A DNA stretch of 64,000 bases from Anticarsia gemmatalis (Eukaryota > Arthropoda > Insecta > Lepidoptera > Erebidae). The stretch covers positions 9,803,501 to 9,867,500 of the forward strand of contig NC_134747.1 in assembly GCF_050436995.1 (NCBI RefSeq), in the 5' to 3' direction. The first letter of the stretch is position 1; each line of letters begins with the position of its first letter. Shown here in pieces: positions 13,601 to 25,335 of this stretch. The position numbers were made by a program, and so were the translations under genes. Under the pieces are notes generated by a model that was given only the letters and a program-made list of their open reading frames with translations, was not told the origin of the DNA and did not search any database.

Positions 13601-16600
13601 CTGTGTTTTAGATGTTATTCTTTTATATTTCAGGGTGTTGATGCCGCCTTGTTGCCAACGATATCATTCCCAGCATTCGCCACTCACGAAGAACACTTAG
13701 TCCAGTTAACTAAATCTAACATATTGCGACGTTTACAAGGAAAATGTGGGTTCAAAAGATTCAGTCGCGACGGCTACAAATGTGTGCTTGAAGACCCTAA
13801 CAGAAGGTTCTATCGCGAAGGTGAATTGAAGGAGTTCGATGGCATTGAGTCAGAGTGGCCCCTGTTCTATGTGATGATGATAATTGATGGTGTGTTCCGT
13901 ACACTGCCTGACCAAGTAGAAGAATATCAGAAACTATTGAAAGCAAGAATATACATGGATGAATATGGCGGTACGTATTAAGTAAATTATTTATTGAAAA
14001 AGTCACTTTTTATTTCAGACGTCTCGCTTGTCTGTAACGGTGTTTTTAGGCTGCAAAAAGCAACAAAATCGTGATAATTATGGTGTTTTCTTTGTTGCGG
14101 CTTTTTGCGTTTATACCTTCCTTATATTTTATTTCAGATCCTGTAATACCGTGGTACTATTACGTACCGCGCGAAGGCATTGAGAATGAGCGTAGTGAGC
14201 CTAATTCAGTCCGTAGATTACCAGCCAGTAAGTTATTCAATTAATTGAAATACAGATTTTAATTCAAATAATATAATAATATTCTAAACATAATGACGGA
14301 AGTATAACATAAGATATCTCATCAGGGTGTCTTTTAATTTGGAATAATTACCATATTGATCTTTCACATTTATGTTCTACACCATATATTACCATTTATC
14401 AAAATTTCAAAAAGGACAATTATATTTACAGACCACCCCGGTGACAATAACGAAAAAGGTAACAATGTAATCGCATTGAGAATGATACTGTGTTTCTTGC
14501 TTTTAACTTCTTTTCGTTTTTTCTGAATAATACCTACTTATTAACATTGGTAATTATGGTTTACCTTATTTTTAGTAGTTTTATAGAAACCTCTATGATT
14601 TTGTGAAACATTTTTTTCAAGTGTTTCATCATCTTATAATGGTAGAAGGTTGCTAACATTGCCAACTTTTGTGCTAACATAGTTTTTATAAATAGTGACT
14701 AATACAGCATTTTATTTTGTACCTAATTACCTTCTATTTAAGCAGAACTGTAGAAGCTTAATAATTTACAAAACTTAACAATATACCAAATAATTATAGT
14801 AAGAATTAATGTTTTATAAATAGATAGAGTTTTTTTCCAGCAATTTACATTCCAACCAGATATTTGTTATGATTGATTGTGTTGGTATTGGTGAAGGGAT
14901 TGGTTGAGAGGTGAAGGGTTATGGTGGGAAGCACCTACACGTTCAATAAGTATTGTGATTTGCCGATATTAGTACAAATCATATTGCAATCTATACTTAT
15001 AATAATATAATATATAATATAATATAATAATATATAATATAATATATAATATAATATGATATATAATATAATATATAATTATATAATATATAATATAATA
15101 TATAATAATATTATAAAGCTGAAGAGTTTGTTTGTTTGTTTGTTTGTTTGAACGCGCTAATCTCAGAAACTACTGGTCCGATATGAAAAAATCTTTCAGT
15201 GTTAGATAGCCTATTTATCGACGAAGGTTATAGGCTATACATCATCACGCTACGACCAGTAGGAGCAGAGTAACAGTAAGAAATGTTACAAAAACGGGGA
15301 AAAATTTTATCAATTCTCTCTTAAGTGACGCAAGCGAAGTTGCGCGGGACAGCTAGTATAATATATTTACACTATGTATTGAACTATCAAATTTATTATC
15401 AGATCTTAAATCGCAATAAATATTGTATTGACGTGTTCCACGGCTTCCAGTAGTTTTTTTTTTGTGAAGTATGTTACTTTGTCTCATTAGCTACACCCTC
15501 CTACAGTTATGTGAAGTTACCCTTCCAGCTAAACTCATAAAGTCGTGTTAGGTGGAGACTGTAGGTCTATTTGTAGATTATGTAGGAATGAGTAATATTA
15601 TTATATGAACAATTTTCCACTGTGAGAATTAAAATAACCAGCTTTCTTTCTATTGTAGGTACTATATTAGAGATTCACATGTCAGTCTTATGAAAAACTT
15701 TTAGCGCTGACCGTGCTAAAAGTTTTTCATACTTAAATTAATTTCATTGACGAGCTGTCCTGCGCGGATACGCGCTTTTTTTAGATTTTCTAATAAGTGA
15801 TTAAAAAATCTTATCATAAAAGATCCGACTGGTTATTTGGGAATTCATTTCTTTTTATAGAATTATATAAGACTAGAAATAATAATAATACTTTATAATA
15901 GACTAAAAAGTATTTTAGTACATTGCTTAGGTAACAATATAACTTGTATATTATATTCAGACACAGGTGGTTTGTTCCTGTGGGCACAGTCGTTGTTCGT
16001 GCTGGCGCAGCTGTTGACGGGCGGACTGCTGCACGTCAATGAGCTGGACCCCATCCGCAGGTACCTGCCCTCGTACAACAGACCCCGCCGGGCTGGACGA
16101 TACTCCGCCTTCCAGGTTAGTAAATACTCATTTGTATTTGGTGCATTCGATTAATTACATTATGTACATTATTCAGCTTAGAATTTAAATGACATTTTTA
16201 CATCCCAATACATGCCATACCAGTATGTGAAGTAGGTAGTTTTTTCAATGTTGATTGTTGGTTTATGAGTAGTATCATCGACCTACCATTTGTCCTTCTA
16301 ATTGTAGATACATAGGTGGTTATTTTTTTAAGTGTATGATTCATATTATTACATATCGCTAAGCTATTTGATAGTGTCATTGCGCACTGTCGACGAGTCA
16401 CTGGTCGCTCAGCTGACTTACTGACTATTTCTAACATTGCAGCAATATGTCTTTAACGGCTGAACAGCCTTAATTTTTCTCATTATGTCAGTGTTTCAGG
16501 AAACAAGTGTACGAATTTAGGCATTTTTTAATTGGATATTAAATTCTAAATTATTTTATTTTCATGCAAAACTTGCAGGCCAAGCCCGCATTTGTAAGTA

Positions 16601-19600
16601 TTAGGAATTGACGATGTAAGCATGCAATGCTACAGCTGTAATCTTACATACTATATATTAATTATTATTATATGTGCAAGCATATTGCGTCTGCATGAAG
16701 CTGCTACATGATCGATACTTATTTTCAGTTGTTTTCATTCTTACTTGTTTAAGCATAAATGTACGCAGATTCTAAATGTTATTAGGTCTTAGCTTTACAA
16801 TGGGAAAGTAATAAGTTTCTGTACACGTCAAATGTATAACTATAACATGTTTCGAATGAGCCCTGTAACGCTTCATTGTGTCTAAATAAATGTGCACAAC
16901 AGCTATTAATGTTGCAAGTATTCTTGCAATGCTTTTCTTGTATGTGATTTTGTTGTTAGAGCAAATTTGTTCGAAATAGGCCCTCTACTTAATATTAAAT
17001 TGCGATTCAGTTCTCTCTGTTATATACAAACTGTTAGACCTTGAGGACATTTTTTTTTAGATATAATTCGATAAATAATTTTCAACTATAGTAAAATGTT
17101 TAAGTCTTTTTACTCTTTAACTGATTTACACTACTTTTAAATTAAGGGGCATAATTTTAATTACTGATTTTTTAAATATTATTTATTAAGTTACAAACAC
17201 GGTAGGATATCAAACACGACACGGCATAAAACCTGATTTAAATAACATACATATAATATTTTAAATAATGTGTTTAATATTGTAGGGCATAGCGACCGAC
17301 CTGGTGGTCCAGGTGGTGTTGATAGCGGAGTCGATGCGGCTGCAGGCCATGATGGGCACCTACGGCATACAGACACAAACGCCGCACGAAGTTGAACCCG
17401 TACAGGTAAGGTATGCTCCTGCACGTATTGTCGATATATTCCCAGTACTCCCCTCGTCAATACGAGGGGATAAATTTATTACAATTCGTTTAGTCAAATT
17501 TATATATATTTAGCTGGCTGTACTAAATACAGTACATAAAATATATAAATACATAAATCTGAGTCACTGAAATGCATCTATAGGTGTCGAACAACTAAAC
17601 TAATTGGATTTTTTAAAATATGTTTGTCATTTTCCGGATAACCCTGGTATCAAAATTCCCTTGGTACTGGAATCAACGGGTATAAAATTATACTAAGTAT
17701 ACCTACCCGTATGAAGTCGTTCCAGTTTGCTAGTTTAAAATGTTTTAATCATCTTAAAAAAGGAGTAGTTTGTTACCGCCTATCTTTAATTTGGGTAACC
17801 CTATTTTGACATTTATATTTTTAAGCTTCTTTGATACAGGATCCCACGAGTAAGTAGTTATGGAGATATAATGCGTTACTATATGTTCATATTTTAGGTG
17901 TGCAGTTCAACACAGTTGGTCCACGTGTACAGAGAACTGGGTGTTTGTCCTAAACTGAAGCTTACGGGACGGCCCATCAGACCTGTGGGCTCACTCGGTA
18001 CTAGTAAAGTAAGTTAATACATTTACTATAGAATTTTATTCTATTATTATGATGAATCCATGCACTTTTATCGAGCAACAAAGAGAAACACAATAACATC
18101 CTTAACCGTTTGTGATTGTATTATTGTTTATTGAATGGACGCGGCAACACACATAAGTGCCTACTATACTTAGGCCATTACAAAATTACGAACTACGTCG
18201 TCTCATTTTATCGGACTCTCTCTCACACTTACACATTGTCACATTACTATGATCATTTTTTAATAACGTAGTTCGGACGATTGCAATAGCCTGGGTGTAA
18301 CAAAAAATACAGGGTGTTGCTCTAGGAAGCTTGGGAATGTTGCTCAACAAAGACTAAATGCTTTCTTTATGATCTTTTACTAATGTACCAATAGTACAGT
18401 GTTTAATCTAAATCAATTGTTTTAGATCTACCGAGTATGTGGCATGACCGTGTTGTGTTACCCTCTGATATTCGAAGTGTCGGAGTTCTACTTGTACAGA
18501 GACATGGCTCTGTTGATCGACGACATCAAGACTGAACTACAGTTCGTTGGCAAGTAAGACAATTGTTCTTTAAACACTTTTTTTTAAAGACAACTTTCGC
18601 CCTAAGAATAATTGCTCTTATTTCGCGGGAACTTTTACAAACATGGAACTCAATGTAATTCCCATCAGATCCGAAACAATTATTTGTGGATCGCACAAAT
18701 ATTTGTTCCGTATGGGAATCGAACCCGCGACCTCCCTACGCACTAGTAGTGGCGTGGCGATAATTTAACGATTGCGCACAGAGTTGTTTGATCGAATAAT
18801 ATTAGCATGACTGCCTGAATTGAGAATAAAACTTGCTATTTTTAATTAATTGATTAATAGTTTTACCTTTTCGTAAAAATATGTTCTACGAATGTTATGT
18901 TTTTATCTCCTATCTGACACAAATATTAAATAAATAAATGTTGTGGTTAGATACTGGAGGTTGTCGGGTCGTCCGACAGTGTGTCTGCTAGTCCGTGAGG
19001 AACACATGCGTGACCCGCACTTCAAGCACATGCTGGATCTCTTCGCCATGCTCAAGAAGGGACACTGCGACGGCGTCAAGGTGCGCCTCGGACGACTGCA
19101 GAACTTAATCTCTAGCTCTTGTATGGGTAAGTACATATACAATAATTTACAATTAAAAATTGAATTACTTGTGTCATGTTATAATATCGATATAATCGCT
19201 TTCGAATTTGTCCAAGATTACAATAAGGTCCAGTCAAATCAGCTACTCTATGAAATGTTAAAAACACATTTTAGTATAAAAATACGACATAGTGACGTCA
19301 TAGTGTCTTATTTCCTTGTTAATCAAACGTGTGCGTAATAATATGTCAGTCTGCAATAACAACAATTTTAACATTATTTAGGAAAGAAATTACACAGCGT
19401 GAGAATTTTGGATAAACTTTTTATGACTACAAGTTAAATAATTTTTTGTTAACTCAGTCAACTACCCAATTGCTACAAAAGATACGTAAGCTTATTCTTT
19501 AATAACTTGCAGTACTAGTAATAACATACAGTTTGTTATCGATCGCTAACGTTGTTATCGTCGGACAGAGCACCTGGACTTCATGAGCCAGGGCTCGTTC

Positions 19601-22600
19601 CCGGCGGAGATGTTCACGCAGTTCCGGCAGCTGGAGCACGAGTACATCGGCTACCAGTCTCTGACGGACGTGCCGCGCACGCTCACGTACCGCGAGGAGG
19701 CGCAGTGCCGGGCGCAGTACCGCAGCGCTTCCACGCCCGACGTGGTGGCGGCGCTGCGGGACACCGACAACGTGTTCGCGCAGTGCCAGCTGTGGGGCAT
19801 CCTGCTGGAGCGGGAGGGACCCATGTTCGAGGTACGCGCCTACCTGTGAATACATTAACCTTCCTGTTGTAACACAGCGCCGCCACGCCCGACGTGGTGG
19901 CGGCGCTGCGGGACACCGACAACGTGTTCGCGCAGTGCCAGCTGTGGGGCATCCTGCTGGAGCGGGAGGGACCCATGTTCGAGGTACGCGCCTACCTGTG
20001 AATACATTAACCTTCCTGTTGTAACACAGCGCCGCCACGCCCGACGTGGTGGCGGCGCTGCGGGACACCGACAACGTGTTCGCGCAGTGCCAGCTGTGGG
20101 GCATCCTGCTGGAGCGGGAGGGACCCATGTTCGAGGTACGCGCCTACCTGTGAATACATTAACCTTCCTGTTGTAACACAGCGCCGCCACGCCCGACGTG
20201 GTGGCGGCGCTGCGGGACACCGACAACGTGTTCGCGCAGTGCCAGCTGTGGGGCATCCTGCTGGAGCGGGAGGGACCCATGTTCGAGGTACGCGCCTACC
20301 TGTGAATACATTAACCTTCCTGTTGTAACACAGCGCCGCCACGCCCGACGTGGTGGCGGCGCTGCGGGACACCGACAACGTGTTCGCGCAGTGCCAGCTG
20401 TGGGGCATCCTGCTGGAGCGGGAGGGACCCATGTTCGAGGTACGCGCCTACCTGTGAATACATTAACCTTCCTGTTGTAACACAGCGCCGCCACGCCCGA
20501 CGTGGTGGCGGCGCTGCGGGACACCGACAACGTGTTCGCGCAGTGCCAGCTGTGGGGCATCCTGCTGGAGCGGGAGGGACCCATGTTCGAGGTACGCGCC
20601 TACCTGTGAATACATTAACCTTCCTGTTGTAACACAGCGCCGCCACGCCCGACGTGGTGGCGGCGCTGCGGGACACCGACAACGTGTTCGCGCAGTGCCA
20701 GCTGTGGGGCATCCTGCTGGAGCGGGAGGGACCCATGTTCGAGGTACGCGCCTACCTGTGAATACATTAACCTTCCTGTTGTAACACAGCGCCGCCACGC
20801 CCGACGTGGTGGCGGCGCTGCGGGACACCGACAACGTGTTCGCGCAGTGCCAGCTGTGGGGCATCCTGCTGGAGCGGGAGGGACCCATGTTCGAGGTACG
20901 CGCCTACATCATACTACATGCATCCTTCTGAGGATAGAAGCCTTGGCGTATTATGTGAAACCGAAAGTTAATTCAAACGTATGCTTAAACGGTAACGGTT
21001 GCAGCAAGAAATTCGATTTCGTAACCGATGATCAAATAATTTGTATATCGACAAAATTGACCGAGGATTCAAAAAATCTTAATAGATTCTGATACAATAA
21101 TCCTGATGACCGATAACTTCTCTAAACAAACCAATTAATCTCTTAGTTTATTCACGCTTCAACGCAAAATTTATCCTGACTTTTTATCAATGATGTGTAT
21201 ACTGTATACGAATGTTAGGTGAACGGCACGAACGCGCTGGAGTCGTTGAAGTCCCTGTACCACAGCGCGGGCGTGCTGCGGCACTGGCGCGCGGTGCGCT
21301 ACTGCTCCTCGCTGCTCAACCACACCGTCGACTCCATCAGCCCCTTCATCACCACCGTGCTCGTCAACGGGAAACAGGTATAAATACTTAACATCAATTA
21401 TTTTATCAACCACATTGTAAATCTTTTGGGGATTGAAAAGTTAGTTTTGTGCTAGCTCTGCTCATAAGGCTCTACCCCCTTTCGGAGCTGGTGGTGGAAT
21501 AAGTAATAGTAACGACTATAGTGTCAATATTTAACCTAAATGAAAAATATATATATATATTGATTCTGATCGGAATAAAATATACAACATGAGATTCGGA
21601 ATTGTTTGAATAGTTAAATGATGGAATAAAAATTCTACAGTTAATGAATGTAATTATGTTGTTTGCAGTTAACAGTCGGTGTAATCGGTCAAAAGGAGAC
21701 AGTGTTCGACAAGCCCATGACGCCGGGCGAAATACAGTCCGTCATGTATTCAACCATTCAGCCGTATGACGTCATCGGCGCTGTCTTACAACAGGCAAGA
21801 TTTTACTTGTTTATGTGCTGCTAGCTAACTAGTAACAACTAACTGCTAGAGTCCATGTAAAGCGTACCTATACACAAATCACGGGCGTTTTTGGAATCGC
21901 TTATCCTTCAATCGTTACAATAGAATTATCCTCTTATTCATAAAAATATATGAAGTTATGAAAGGCTTATAAAGTGTTTTGTTTCTTTCACTCCTTAGCG
22001 AAATAGAAAAGGGAAAACATATTATAGTAGTATAGCTTTTTAACTAAAATAGGTTCATAGTGTGTTTATGAATGAGAGGGTTAGTTTATGCCATTTTTTT
22101 ATTAGTCCCCGAATACGATTTCTAGAATTACATATCACAAAATTTGACAGGAGATAGTGTTGTACTGCGGTCGCCTGATAGGCACGAACCCGGACATGTT
22201 CCGTGGTATCCTGAAGATCCGCGTGGGCTGGGTGCTGGAGGCCATCCGCATCTACCTGCAGCTGTTCCCGGCGGAGAAGCGAGCTGATGGTACGCTCGAG
22301 AGCCTGTCGCCCTACAAGCTGAGGACTCTGCTGCAACGCGTACTCACCGTGTCCGACTGGGCTGACGAACAAGGGTACGTAGAATATTATTATATTATAG
22401 ATATAAAATAAGAGACCCGGATTTGGAGATGGGTTTATCATTAACATTATAACTATTTCGACACGGATATTCAGAAGCAATGACGTCGGATTGTCGTTGA
22501 AAATAATTTAAAGTTTCCTGAATTCCTGTATGTACTACTGTACAATTTGAATTGCATTCGCAAGGTCTCTTTATTGAAATCGTTACAGTGTATAAAATAG

Positions 22601-24153
22601 ACGAGCTGACAATTGTAAGTTTCTAATGAGATTGTGTGTTATCAGATTGACGCCGTTACAACGCCGCCAGCTAGAAGGTTGCTTGTGTCGTGTGCCCAAA
22701 CACTTTTACATACAAGTGTGGGACATTCTACTACGAACCCCGAAAGGAATTATCATACAGGTAGATAATATTATAATTTTACTAGCTCGAAACACAAACT
22801 AAATATGTCTGATGTTATTACTCCGTATTTAATCATTTCCATAACTCCATGTATAAAATCGATATCTAACGAATCAATTACGCGGTCGAGCGATAACAGA
22901 AAACTATACAATTACCTCTATGTACGTACATTATGTACATGTTCAATGGTTTCATGTGTTTTTTATGGTTTACAAACGATATCAAATCACCGAGGCGGCA
23001 TATGGTTCAGTAATTACTTGTTACGGAATGTCGTCGCAATGAATATTTATGGTAGGTACTTTAAAAAAGATTGTGAAGCGAACGAGTAATTTAATTTGAT
23101 TCAATATGGATTCTGTGACTTTATTCTTTGCTTTCTTATCTTCAAGTTTAGTCCCAAGGGCTTCCTCCTCGCAAGGAATCCTACGTTAAATAAAATGAAA
23201 AAAAAACTGTCAATCTATACTAATATTATAAAGCTGAAGAGTTTGTTTGTTTGTTTGTTTGTTTGAACGCGCTAATCTCGGGAACTACTGGCCCGATTTG
23301 AAAAATTCTTTCAGTGTTAGATAGCCCATTTATCGAGGAAGGCTATAGGCTATATATCATTACGCTACAACCAATAGGAGCAGAGAAACAGTGAAAAATG
23401 TTACAAAAACGGGGAAAATTATGATTATCTTAAGTGACGCAAGCGAAGTTGCGCGGGTCAGCTAGTCTAAAATACTTGTAGTTAAGTTAATGAATCAAAT
23501 ATGTTCGTCAGGGTCACTCGATCCCGGCGGACCCGACGTTGGTGAACATGTCGCGGTCGGAGCTGTCGTTCGCGCTGCTGGTGGAGGAGGCGCTGGTGCG
23601 CGTGGAGTCGGCGTCGCGGCGCCAGCTGTGCGTGGAGCTGCTGTGCGTGCTCGCCACCATCCTGCGCCGCAACCCCGAGCTGTTCCTGCAGCAACCGCTG
23701 CATGTCGACAAACTGGTCGACGACGCGCAGTACACCTATGCTAAGGTAACAGTCTCGCTTTTACTAAGCTATTTTAAACATATAAAAATGGGTCAGGAAA
23801 AACTAGAGCAAACGGAACGAGATAACTATGAACACAAATTCCGTTTTTAGTACAATTGTCTATTTTACATTTACACAAGCTAACCACAGAATTTAATTAG
23901 ATCTTAAAGACACAGCACATCTTCGGAATACGGCCATGAGAGCCAGAAGCGAGTTGTAGGATTAGAGTCGGAGATATAATCGTGATATTATGATCCGCAG
24001 GACAGTGGGCTGACTGACAGCGATGCGCTGAGCGCGGCGCCGCCCGCCGTGTCGGTGGGGTACCTGGCGCGCGCCGTCGTCAACAGCGTGCTGCAGGGGG
24101 CCGCCGCGCCCGACCTCGTGCCCGCCGCGCAGCCCTCCTGCCTCGTGTCCTGA
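10611..24153 (+). CDS. PHKB: Phosphorylase b kinase regulatory subunit beta
   Basis: Regulatory beta subunit of phosphorylase kinase, which activates glycogen phosphorylase. Coding exons: 10611-10622, 11793-11910, 12090-12225, 12380-12662, 12802-12931, 13074-13225, 13634-13970, 14138-14227, 15961-16115, 17286-17405, 17898-18008, 18426-18553, 18951-19126, 19569-19831, 21219-21377, 21669-21794, 22151-22374, 22646-22760, 23512-23745, 24001-24153. They give 1073 residues (human beta about 1093) with all phases consistent. The N-terminal half is the glucoamylase-like domain (VRDSIYCASAVWGLYQAYR). Segments such as YGIQTQTP, RPVGSLGTSK and ITTVLVNGKQ follow beta rather than alpha subunits. The protein ends CLVS, a farnesylation (CaaX) box. 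Two optional microexons (14432-14458, 16579-16593) keep the frame. The exon ending at 19831 is partly repeated seven more times downstream; the model skips those copies because each is 106 nt and would shift the frame. Confidence 0.93.
10982..11027. repeat. Perfect 21-bp inverted repeat with 4-nt loop
   Basis: Arms 10982-11002 and 11007-11027 are exact reverse complements (arm starts CTAGGTACCTACATGG), with GGTG as the loop. It lies in PHKB intron 1. The outer part also contains the palindrome GGTACCTAGGTACC. Transcribed, it would form a short hairpin stem; no function is shown. Confidence 0.9.
14432..14458 (+). other. Candidate 27-nt cassette microexon of PHKB
   Basis: The segment is flanked by an acceptor (tatatttacag) and a donor (gtaaca). 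It is exactly 27 nt, and the phase-1 junctions on both sides allow it to be included or skipped. Inclusion would insert nine residues, roughly NHPGDNNEK, between LPA and TGGLF. The surrounding DNA has no other coding look. Only splice signals and frame support it. Confidence 0.5.
14990..15356 (+). mobile_element. Helitron-like non-autonomous element, copy 1, with internal AT expansion
   Basis: Starts TCTATACT after an A and ends CTAG before a T, the A^T insertion pattern of Helitrons. A hairpin (CGCAA..TTGCG) lies about 10 bp before the 3' end. The core reads aaagctgaagag, (TTTG)n, cgcgctaatctcag and matches the four other copies here. About 110 bp of TATAATA-type repeats have grown near the 5' end. 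It lies in the PHKB intron between exons 14138-14227 and 15961-16115. No coding capacity. Confidence 0.8.
15002..15110. repeat. AT-rich (TATAATATAA)n microsatellite
   Basis: Imperfect ATATAATATAATATATA repeats fill the 5' part of Helitron copy 1, where the other copies have only ACTAATATTATAAA. The expansion therefore probably arose from the element's own AATATTATA after insertion. Confidence 0.85.
15689..15731. repeat. Perfect 17-bp inverted repeat with 9-nt loop
   Basis: Arms 15689-15705 (TATGAAAAACTTTTAGC) and 15715-15731 are exact reverse complements around gctgaccgt. It lies in the PHKB intron after the first Helitron. It could be the remnant of a foldback element. Confidence 0.85.
16579..16593 (+). 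other. Candidate 15-nt microexon of PHKB
   Basis: Bounded by acttgcag and by gtaagtatt, a near-consensus donor. It lies between phase-0 exons ending at 16115 and starting at 17286, so inclusion adds five residues (AKPAF) after YSAFQ. The acceptor's pyrimidine tract is only moderate. A match this short could be chance. Confidence 0.4.
18578..18775 (-). mobile_element. tRNA-derived SINE (second family), copy 2, in a PHKB intron
   Basis: Same order of blocks as 5615-5822, with B-box complement gggaatcgaacccgcgacc. It starts about 25 bp after the donor of the exon ending at 18553. Confidence 0.7.
19723..20907 (+). repeat. Eight-copy 152-bp tandem array containing a duplicated PHKB exon segment
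   Basis: The unit is 106 bp of exon (residues about 702-737 of PHKB, from the sequence after TACCG to GAG) plus 46 bp of spacer. Exon parts end at 19831, 19983, 20135, 20287, 20439, 20591, 20743 and 20895, exactly 152 bp apart. Copies 2-8 read as identical. Copy 1 differs only at its 5' edge, where it joins the real exon. Each extra copy is preceded by a plausible acceptor (cttcctgttgtaacacag) and followed by the exon's own donor (gag|gtacgc), so each is formally a mini-exon with a 46-nt intron. 106 is not divisible by 3, and seven copies (742 nt) also shift the frame. Reading through copy 1's donor meets TGA after five codons. The last copy is followed by unrelated sequence. Confidence 0.97.
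21795..22150 (+). other. GC-AG intron of PHKB
   Basis: The exon ends ...TTACAACAG and the intron begins GCAAGA, the usual form of a minor GC donor with strong upstream AG. The next exon begins after tttgacag with GAGATAGTG, giving VLQQ-EIVLYCG, which fits the family (human: AVIQQELVIHIG). No GT nearby keeps the reading frame as well. Confidence 0.8.
23214..23465 (+). mobile_element. Helitron-like non-autonomous element, copy 2
   Basis: Full-length copy of about 252 bp: A^TCTATACTAATATTATAAAG at the 5' end, (TTTG)n, 3' hairpin GACGCAAGCGAAGTTGCGCG, ending CTAG^T. It lies in the PHKB intron and ends only 46 bp before the exon at 23512. No ORF. Confidence 0.85.
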
Positions 24154-25335
24154 GTACTACAATCTATCACTCGTACTACCTACCTACGGCTAATACGGAA
24201 TTAAACACACAACCAATGAACAACTCATGCTATATCTGTTATGCGGAATATAGCTTACATCCGAACATGAAACGTGTAATTTTAAGATTCATTTGCGTAT
24301 TGTTGCATAGAAAATTAAAATTATCGGCCGTATACATGCCTATTGTCAGGAATTTTATAGCCGCATTCTGTCAATCTGTTACTGAATGAACCAATCTGAC
24401 AAACAATGTCGTCTAGAGTTAATCGAGTTTGAAAAATTCCATTCATAACCTTTTTTTTGGTTGCCACATGTGTACTGGTGTGTGATGATGACGACGGTAC
24501 TAGTTCCTTAGACGAACATGTCAGGCCATTTTTGTTAGTGATCAGTAAGACATTATAATATAGCCATATTAATTAGTCCTAAGAAATGTTAAGTAGGTTT
24601 AAGATAATATTCATGTAGTTATGATTTTCAGTCAGATTATTGTCATTGTTGTGTTACAATAATGTTATTTTACTTTTATAGATTGCATATACTTAGTGTA
24701 CAATAATGAATTAGACAAGTCTATTGAACTGTCAGCATTCCTGTAATTGGTTAAATATAGGATTATCCTGATCAAATAGAATGGTTTTAAACAATATAGT
24801 CGCTGACTACAACATCAAACTAGCGCGTTTTCCTGAAAATTTGTTGCAAGATCAGAAAATGTATATTATGGAATTCTATATGAATTTGTATGGTACAATA
24901 TTAATCTAAGCACAAAATTGTCTATCTCTTGTTATGTTTATTTGTAATTTATTAATAATTGTCGTCCAATTCATGCTGTGTTATAGAGAAACATTCATAC
25001 TATTATGTAAAAAAAATATATTATCATTTTGTAGAGCCAATATTTTTATCAAATATATATTTTTGAAATAAAATTATGAACATACATAACAGCTTGTTTC
25101 TTTTACATTATCTAGAGGGTTACTATGGGACCTAGAGTATTGTAAGTAGCTTACAGGAATGCTGGGGCATAGATTACCAATGATTATAAACATTTTCTAC
25201 AATTAAGATGTTTTATTATATAAAAACAATCACATGTATTCACAGGTAACCCAAAATCGTTCACACAAGACAGACTTTGTTCATACCGTTGCACTCATTT
25301 CACTACTTAAATAAATTAAATTGGCAATATGGCTA
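24154..25335. other. Convergent 3' regions of PHKB and DNAJB11
   Basis: The PHKB 3' UTR probably runs to AATAAA at 25067-25072. The DNAJB11 3' UTR on the other strand may end near 25212-25217 (minus AATAAA). The two ends are about 140 bp apart. No ORF. Confidence 0.6.
25067..25072 (+). terminator. Candidate polyadenylation signal of PHKB
   Basis: AATAAA about 0.9 kb after the stop, the last clear plus-strand signal before the DNAJB11 tail. Confidence 0.5.

Noticed and set aside
19499..20888. Series of identical 141-209-codon minus-strand ORFs
   Set aside because: They are the reverse frames of the 152-bp array; the unit length (3n+2) makes each ORF reappear in the next frame. No domain and no independent support.
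19723..20907. CRISPR-like regular repetition
   Set aside because: Whole 152-bp units repeat, spacers included, and the genome is eukaryotic. It is a tandem duplication.
22805..23089. 94-codon ORF in a PHKB intron
   Set aside because: Lies between well-defined exons, no homology, and ends just before a Helitron.
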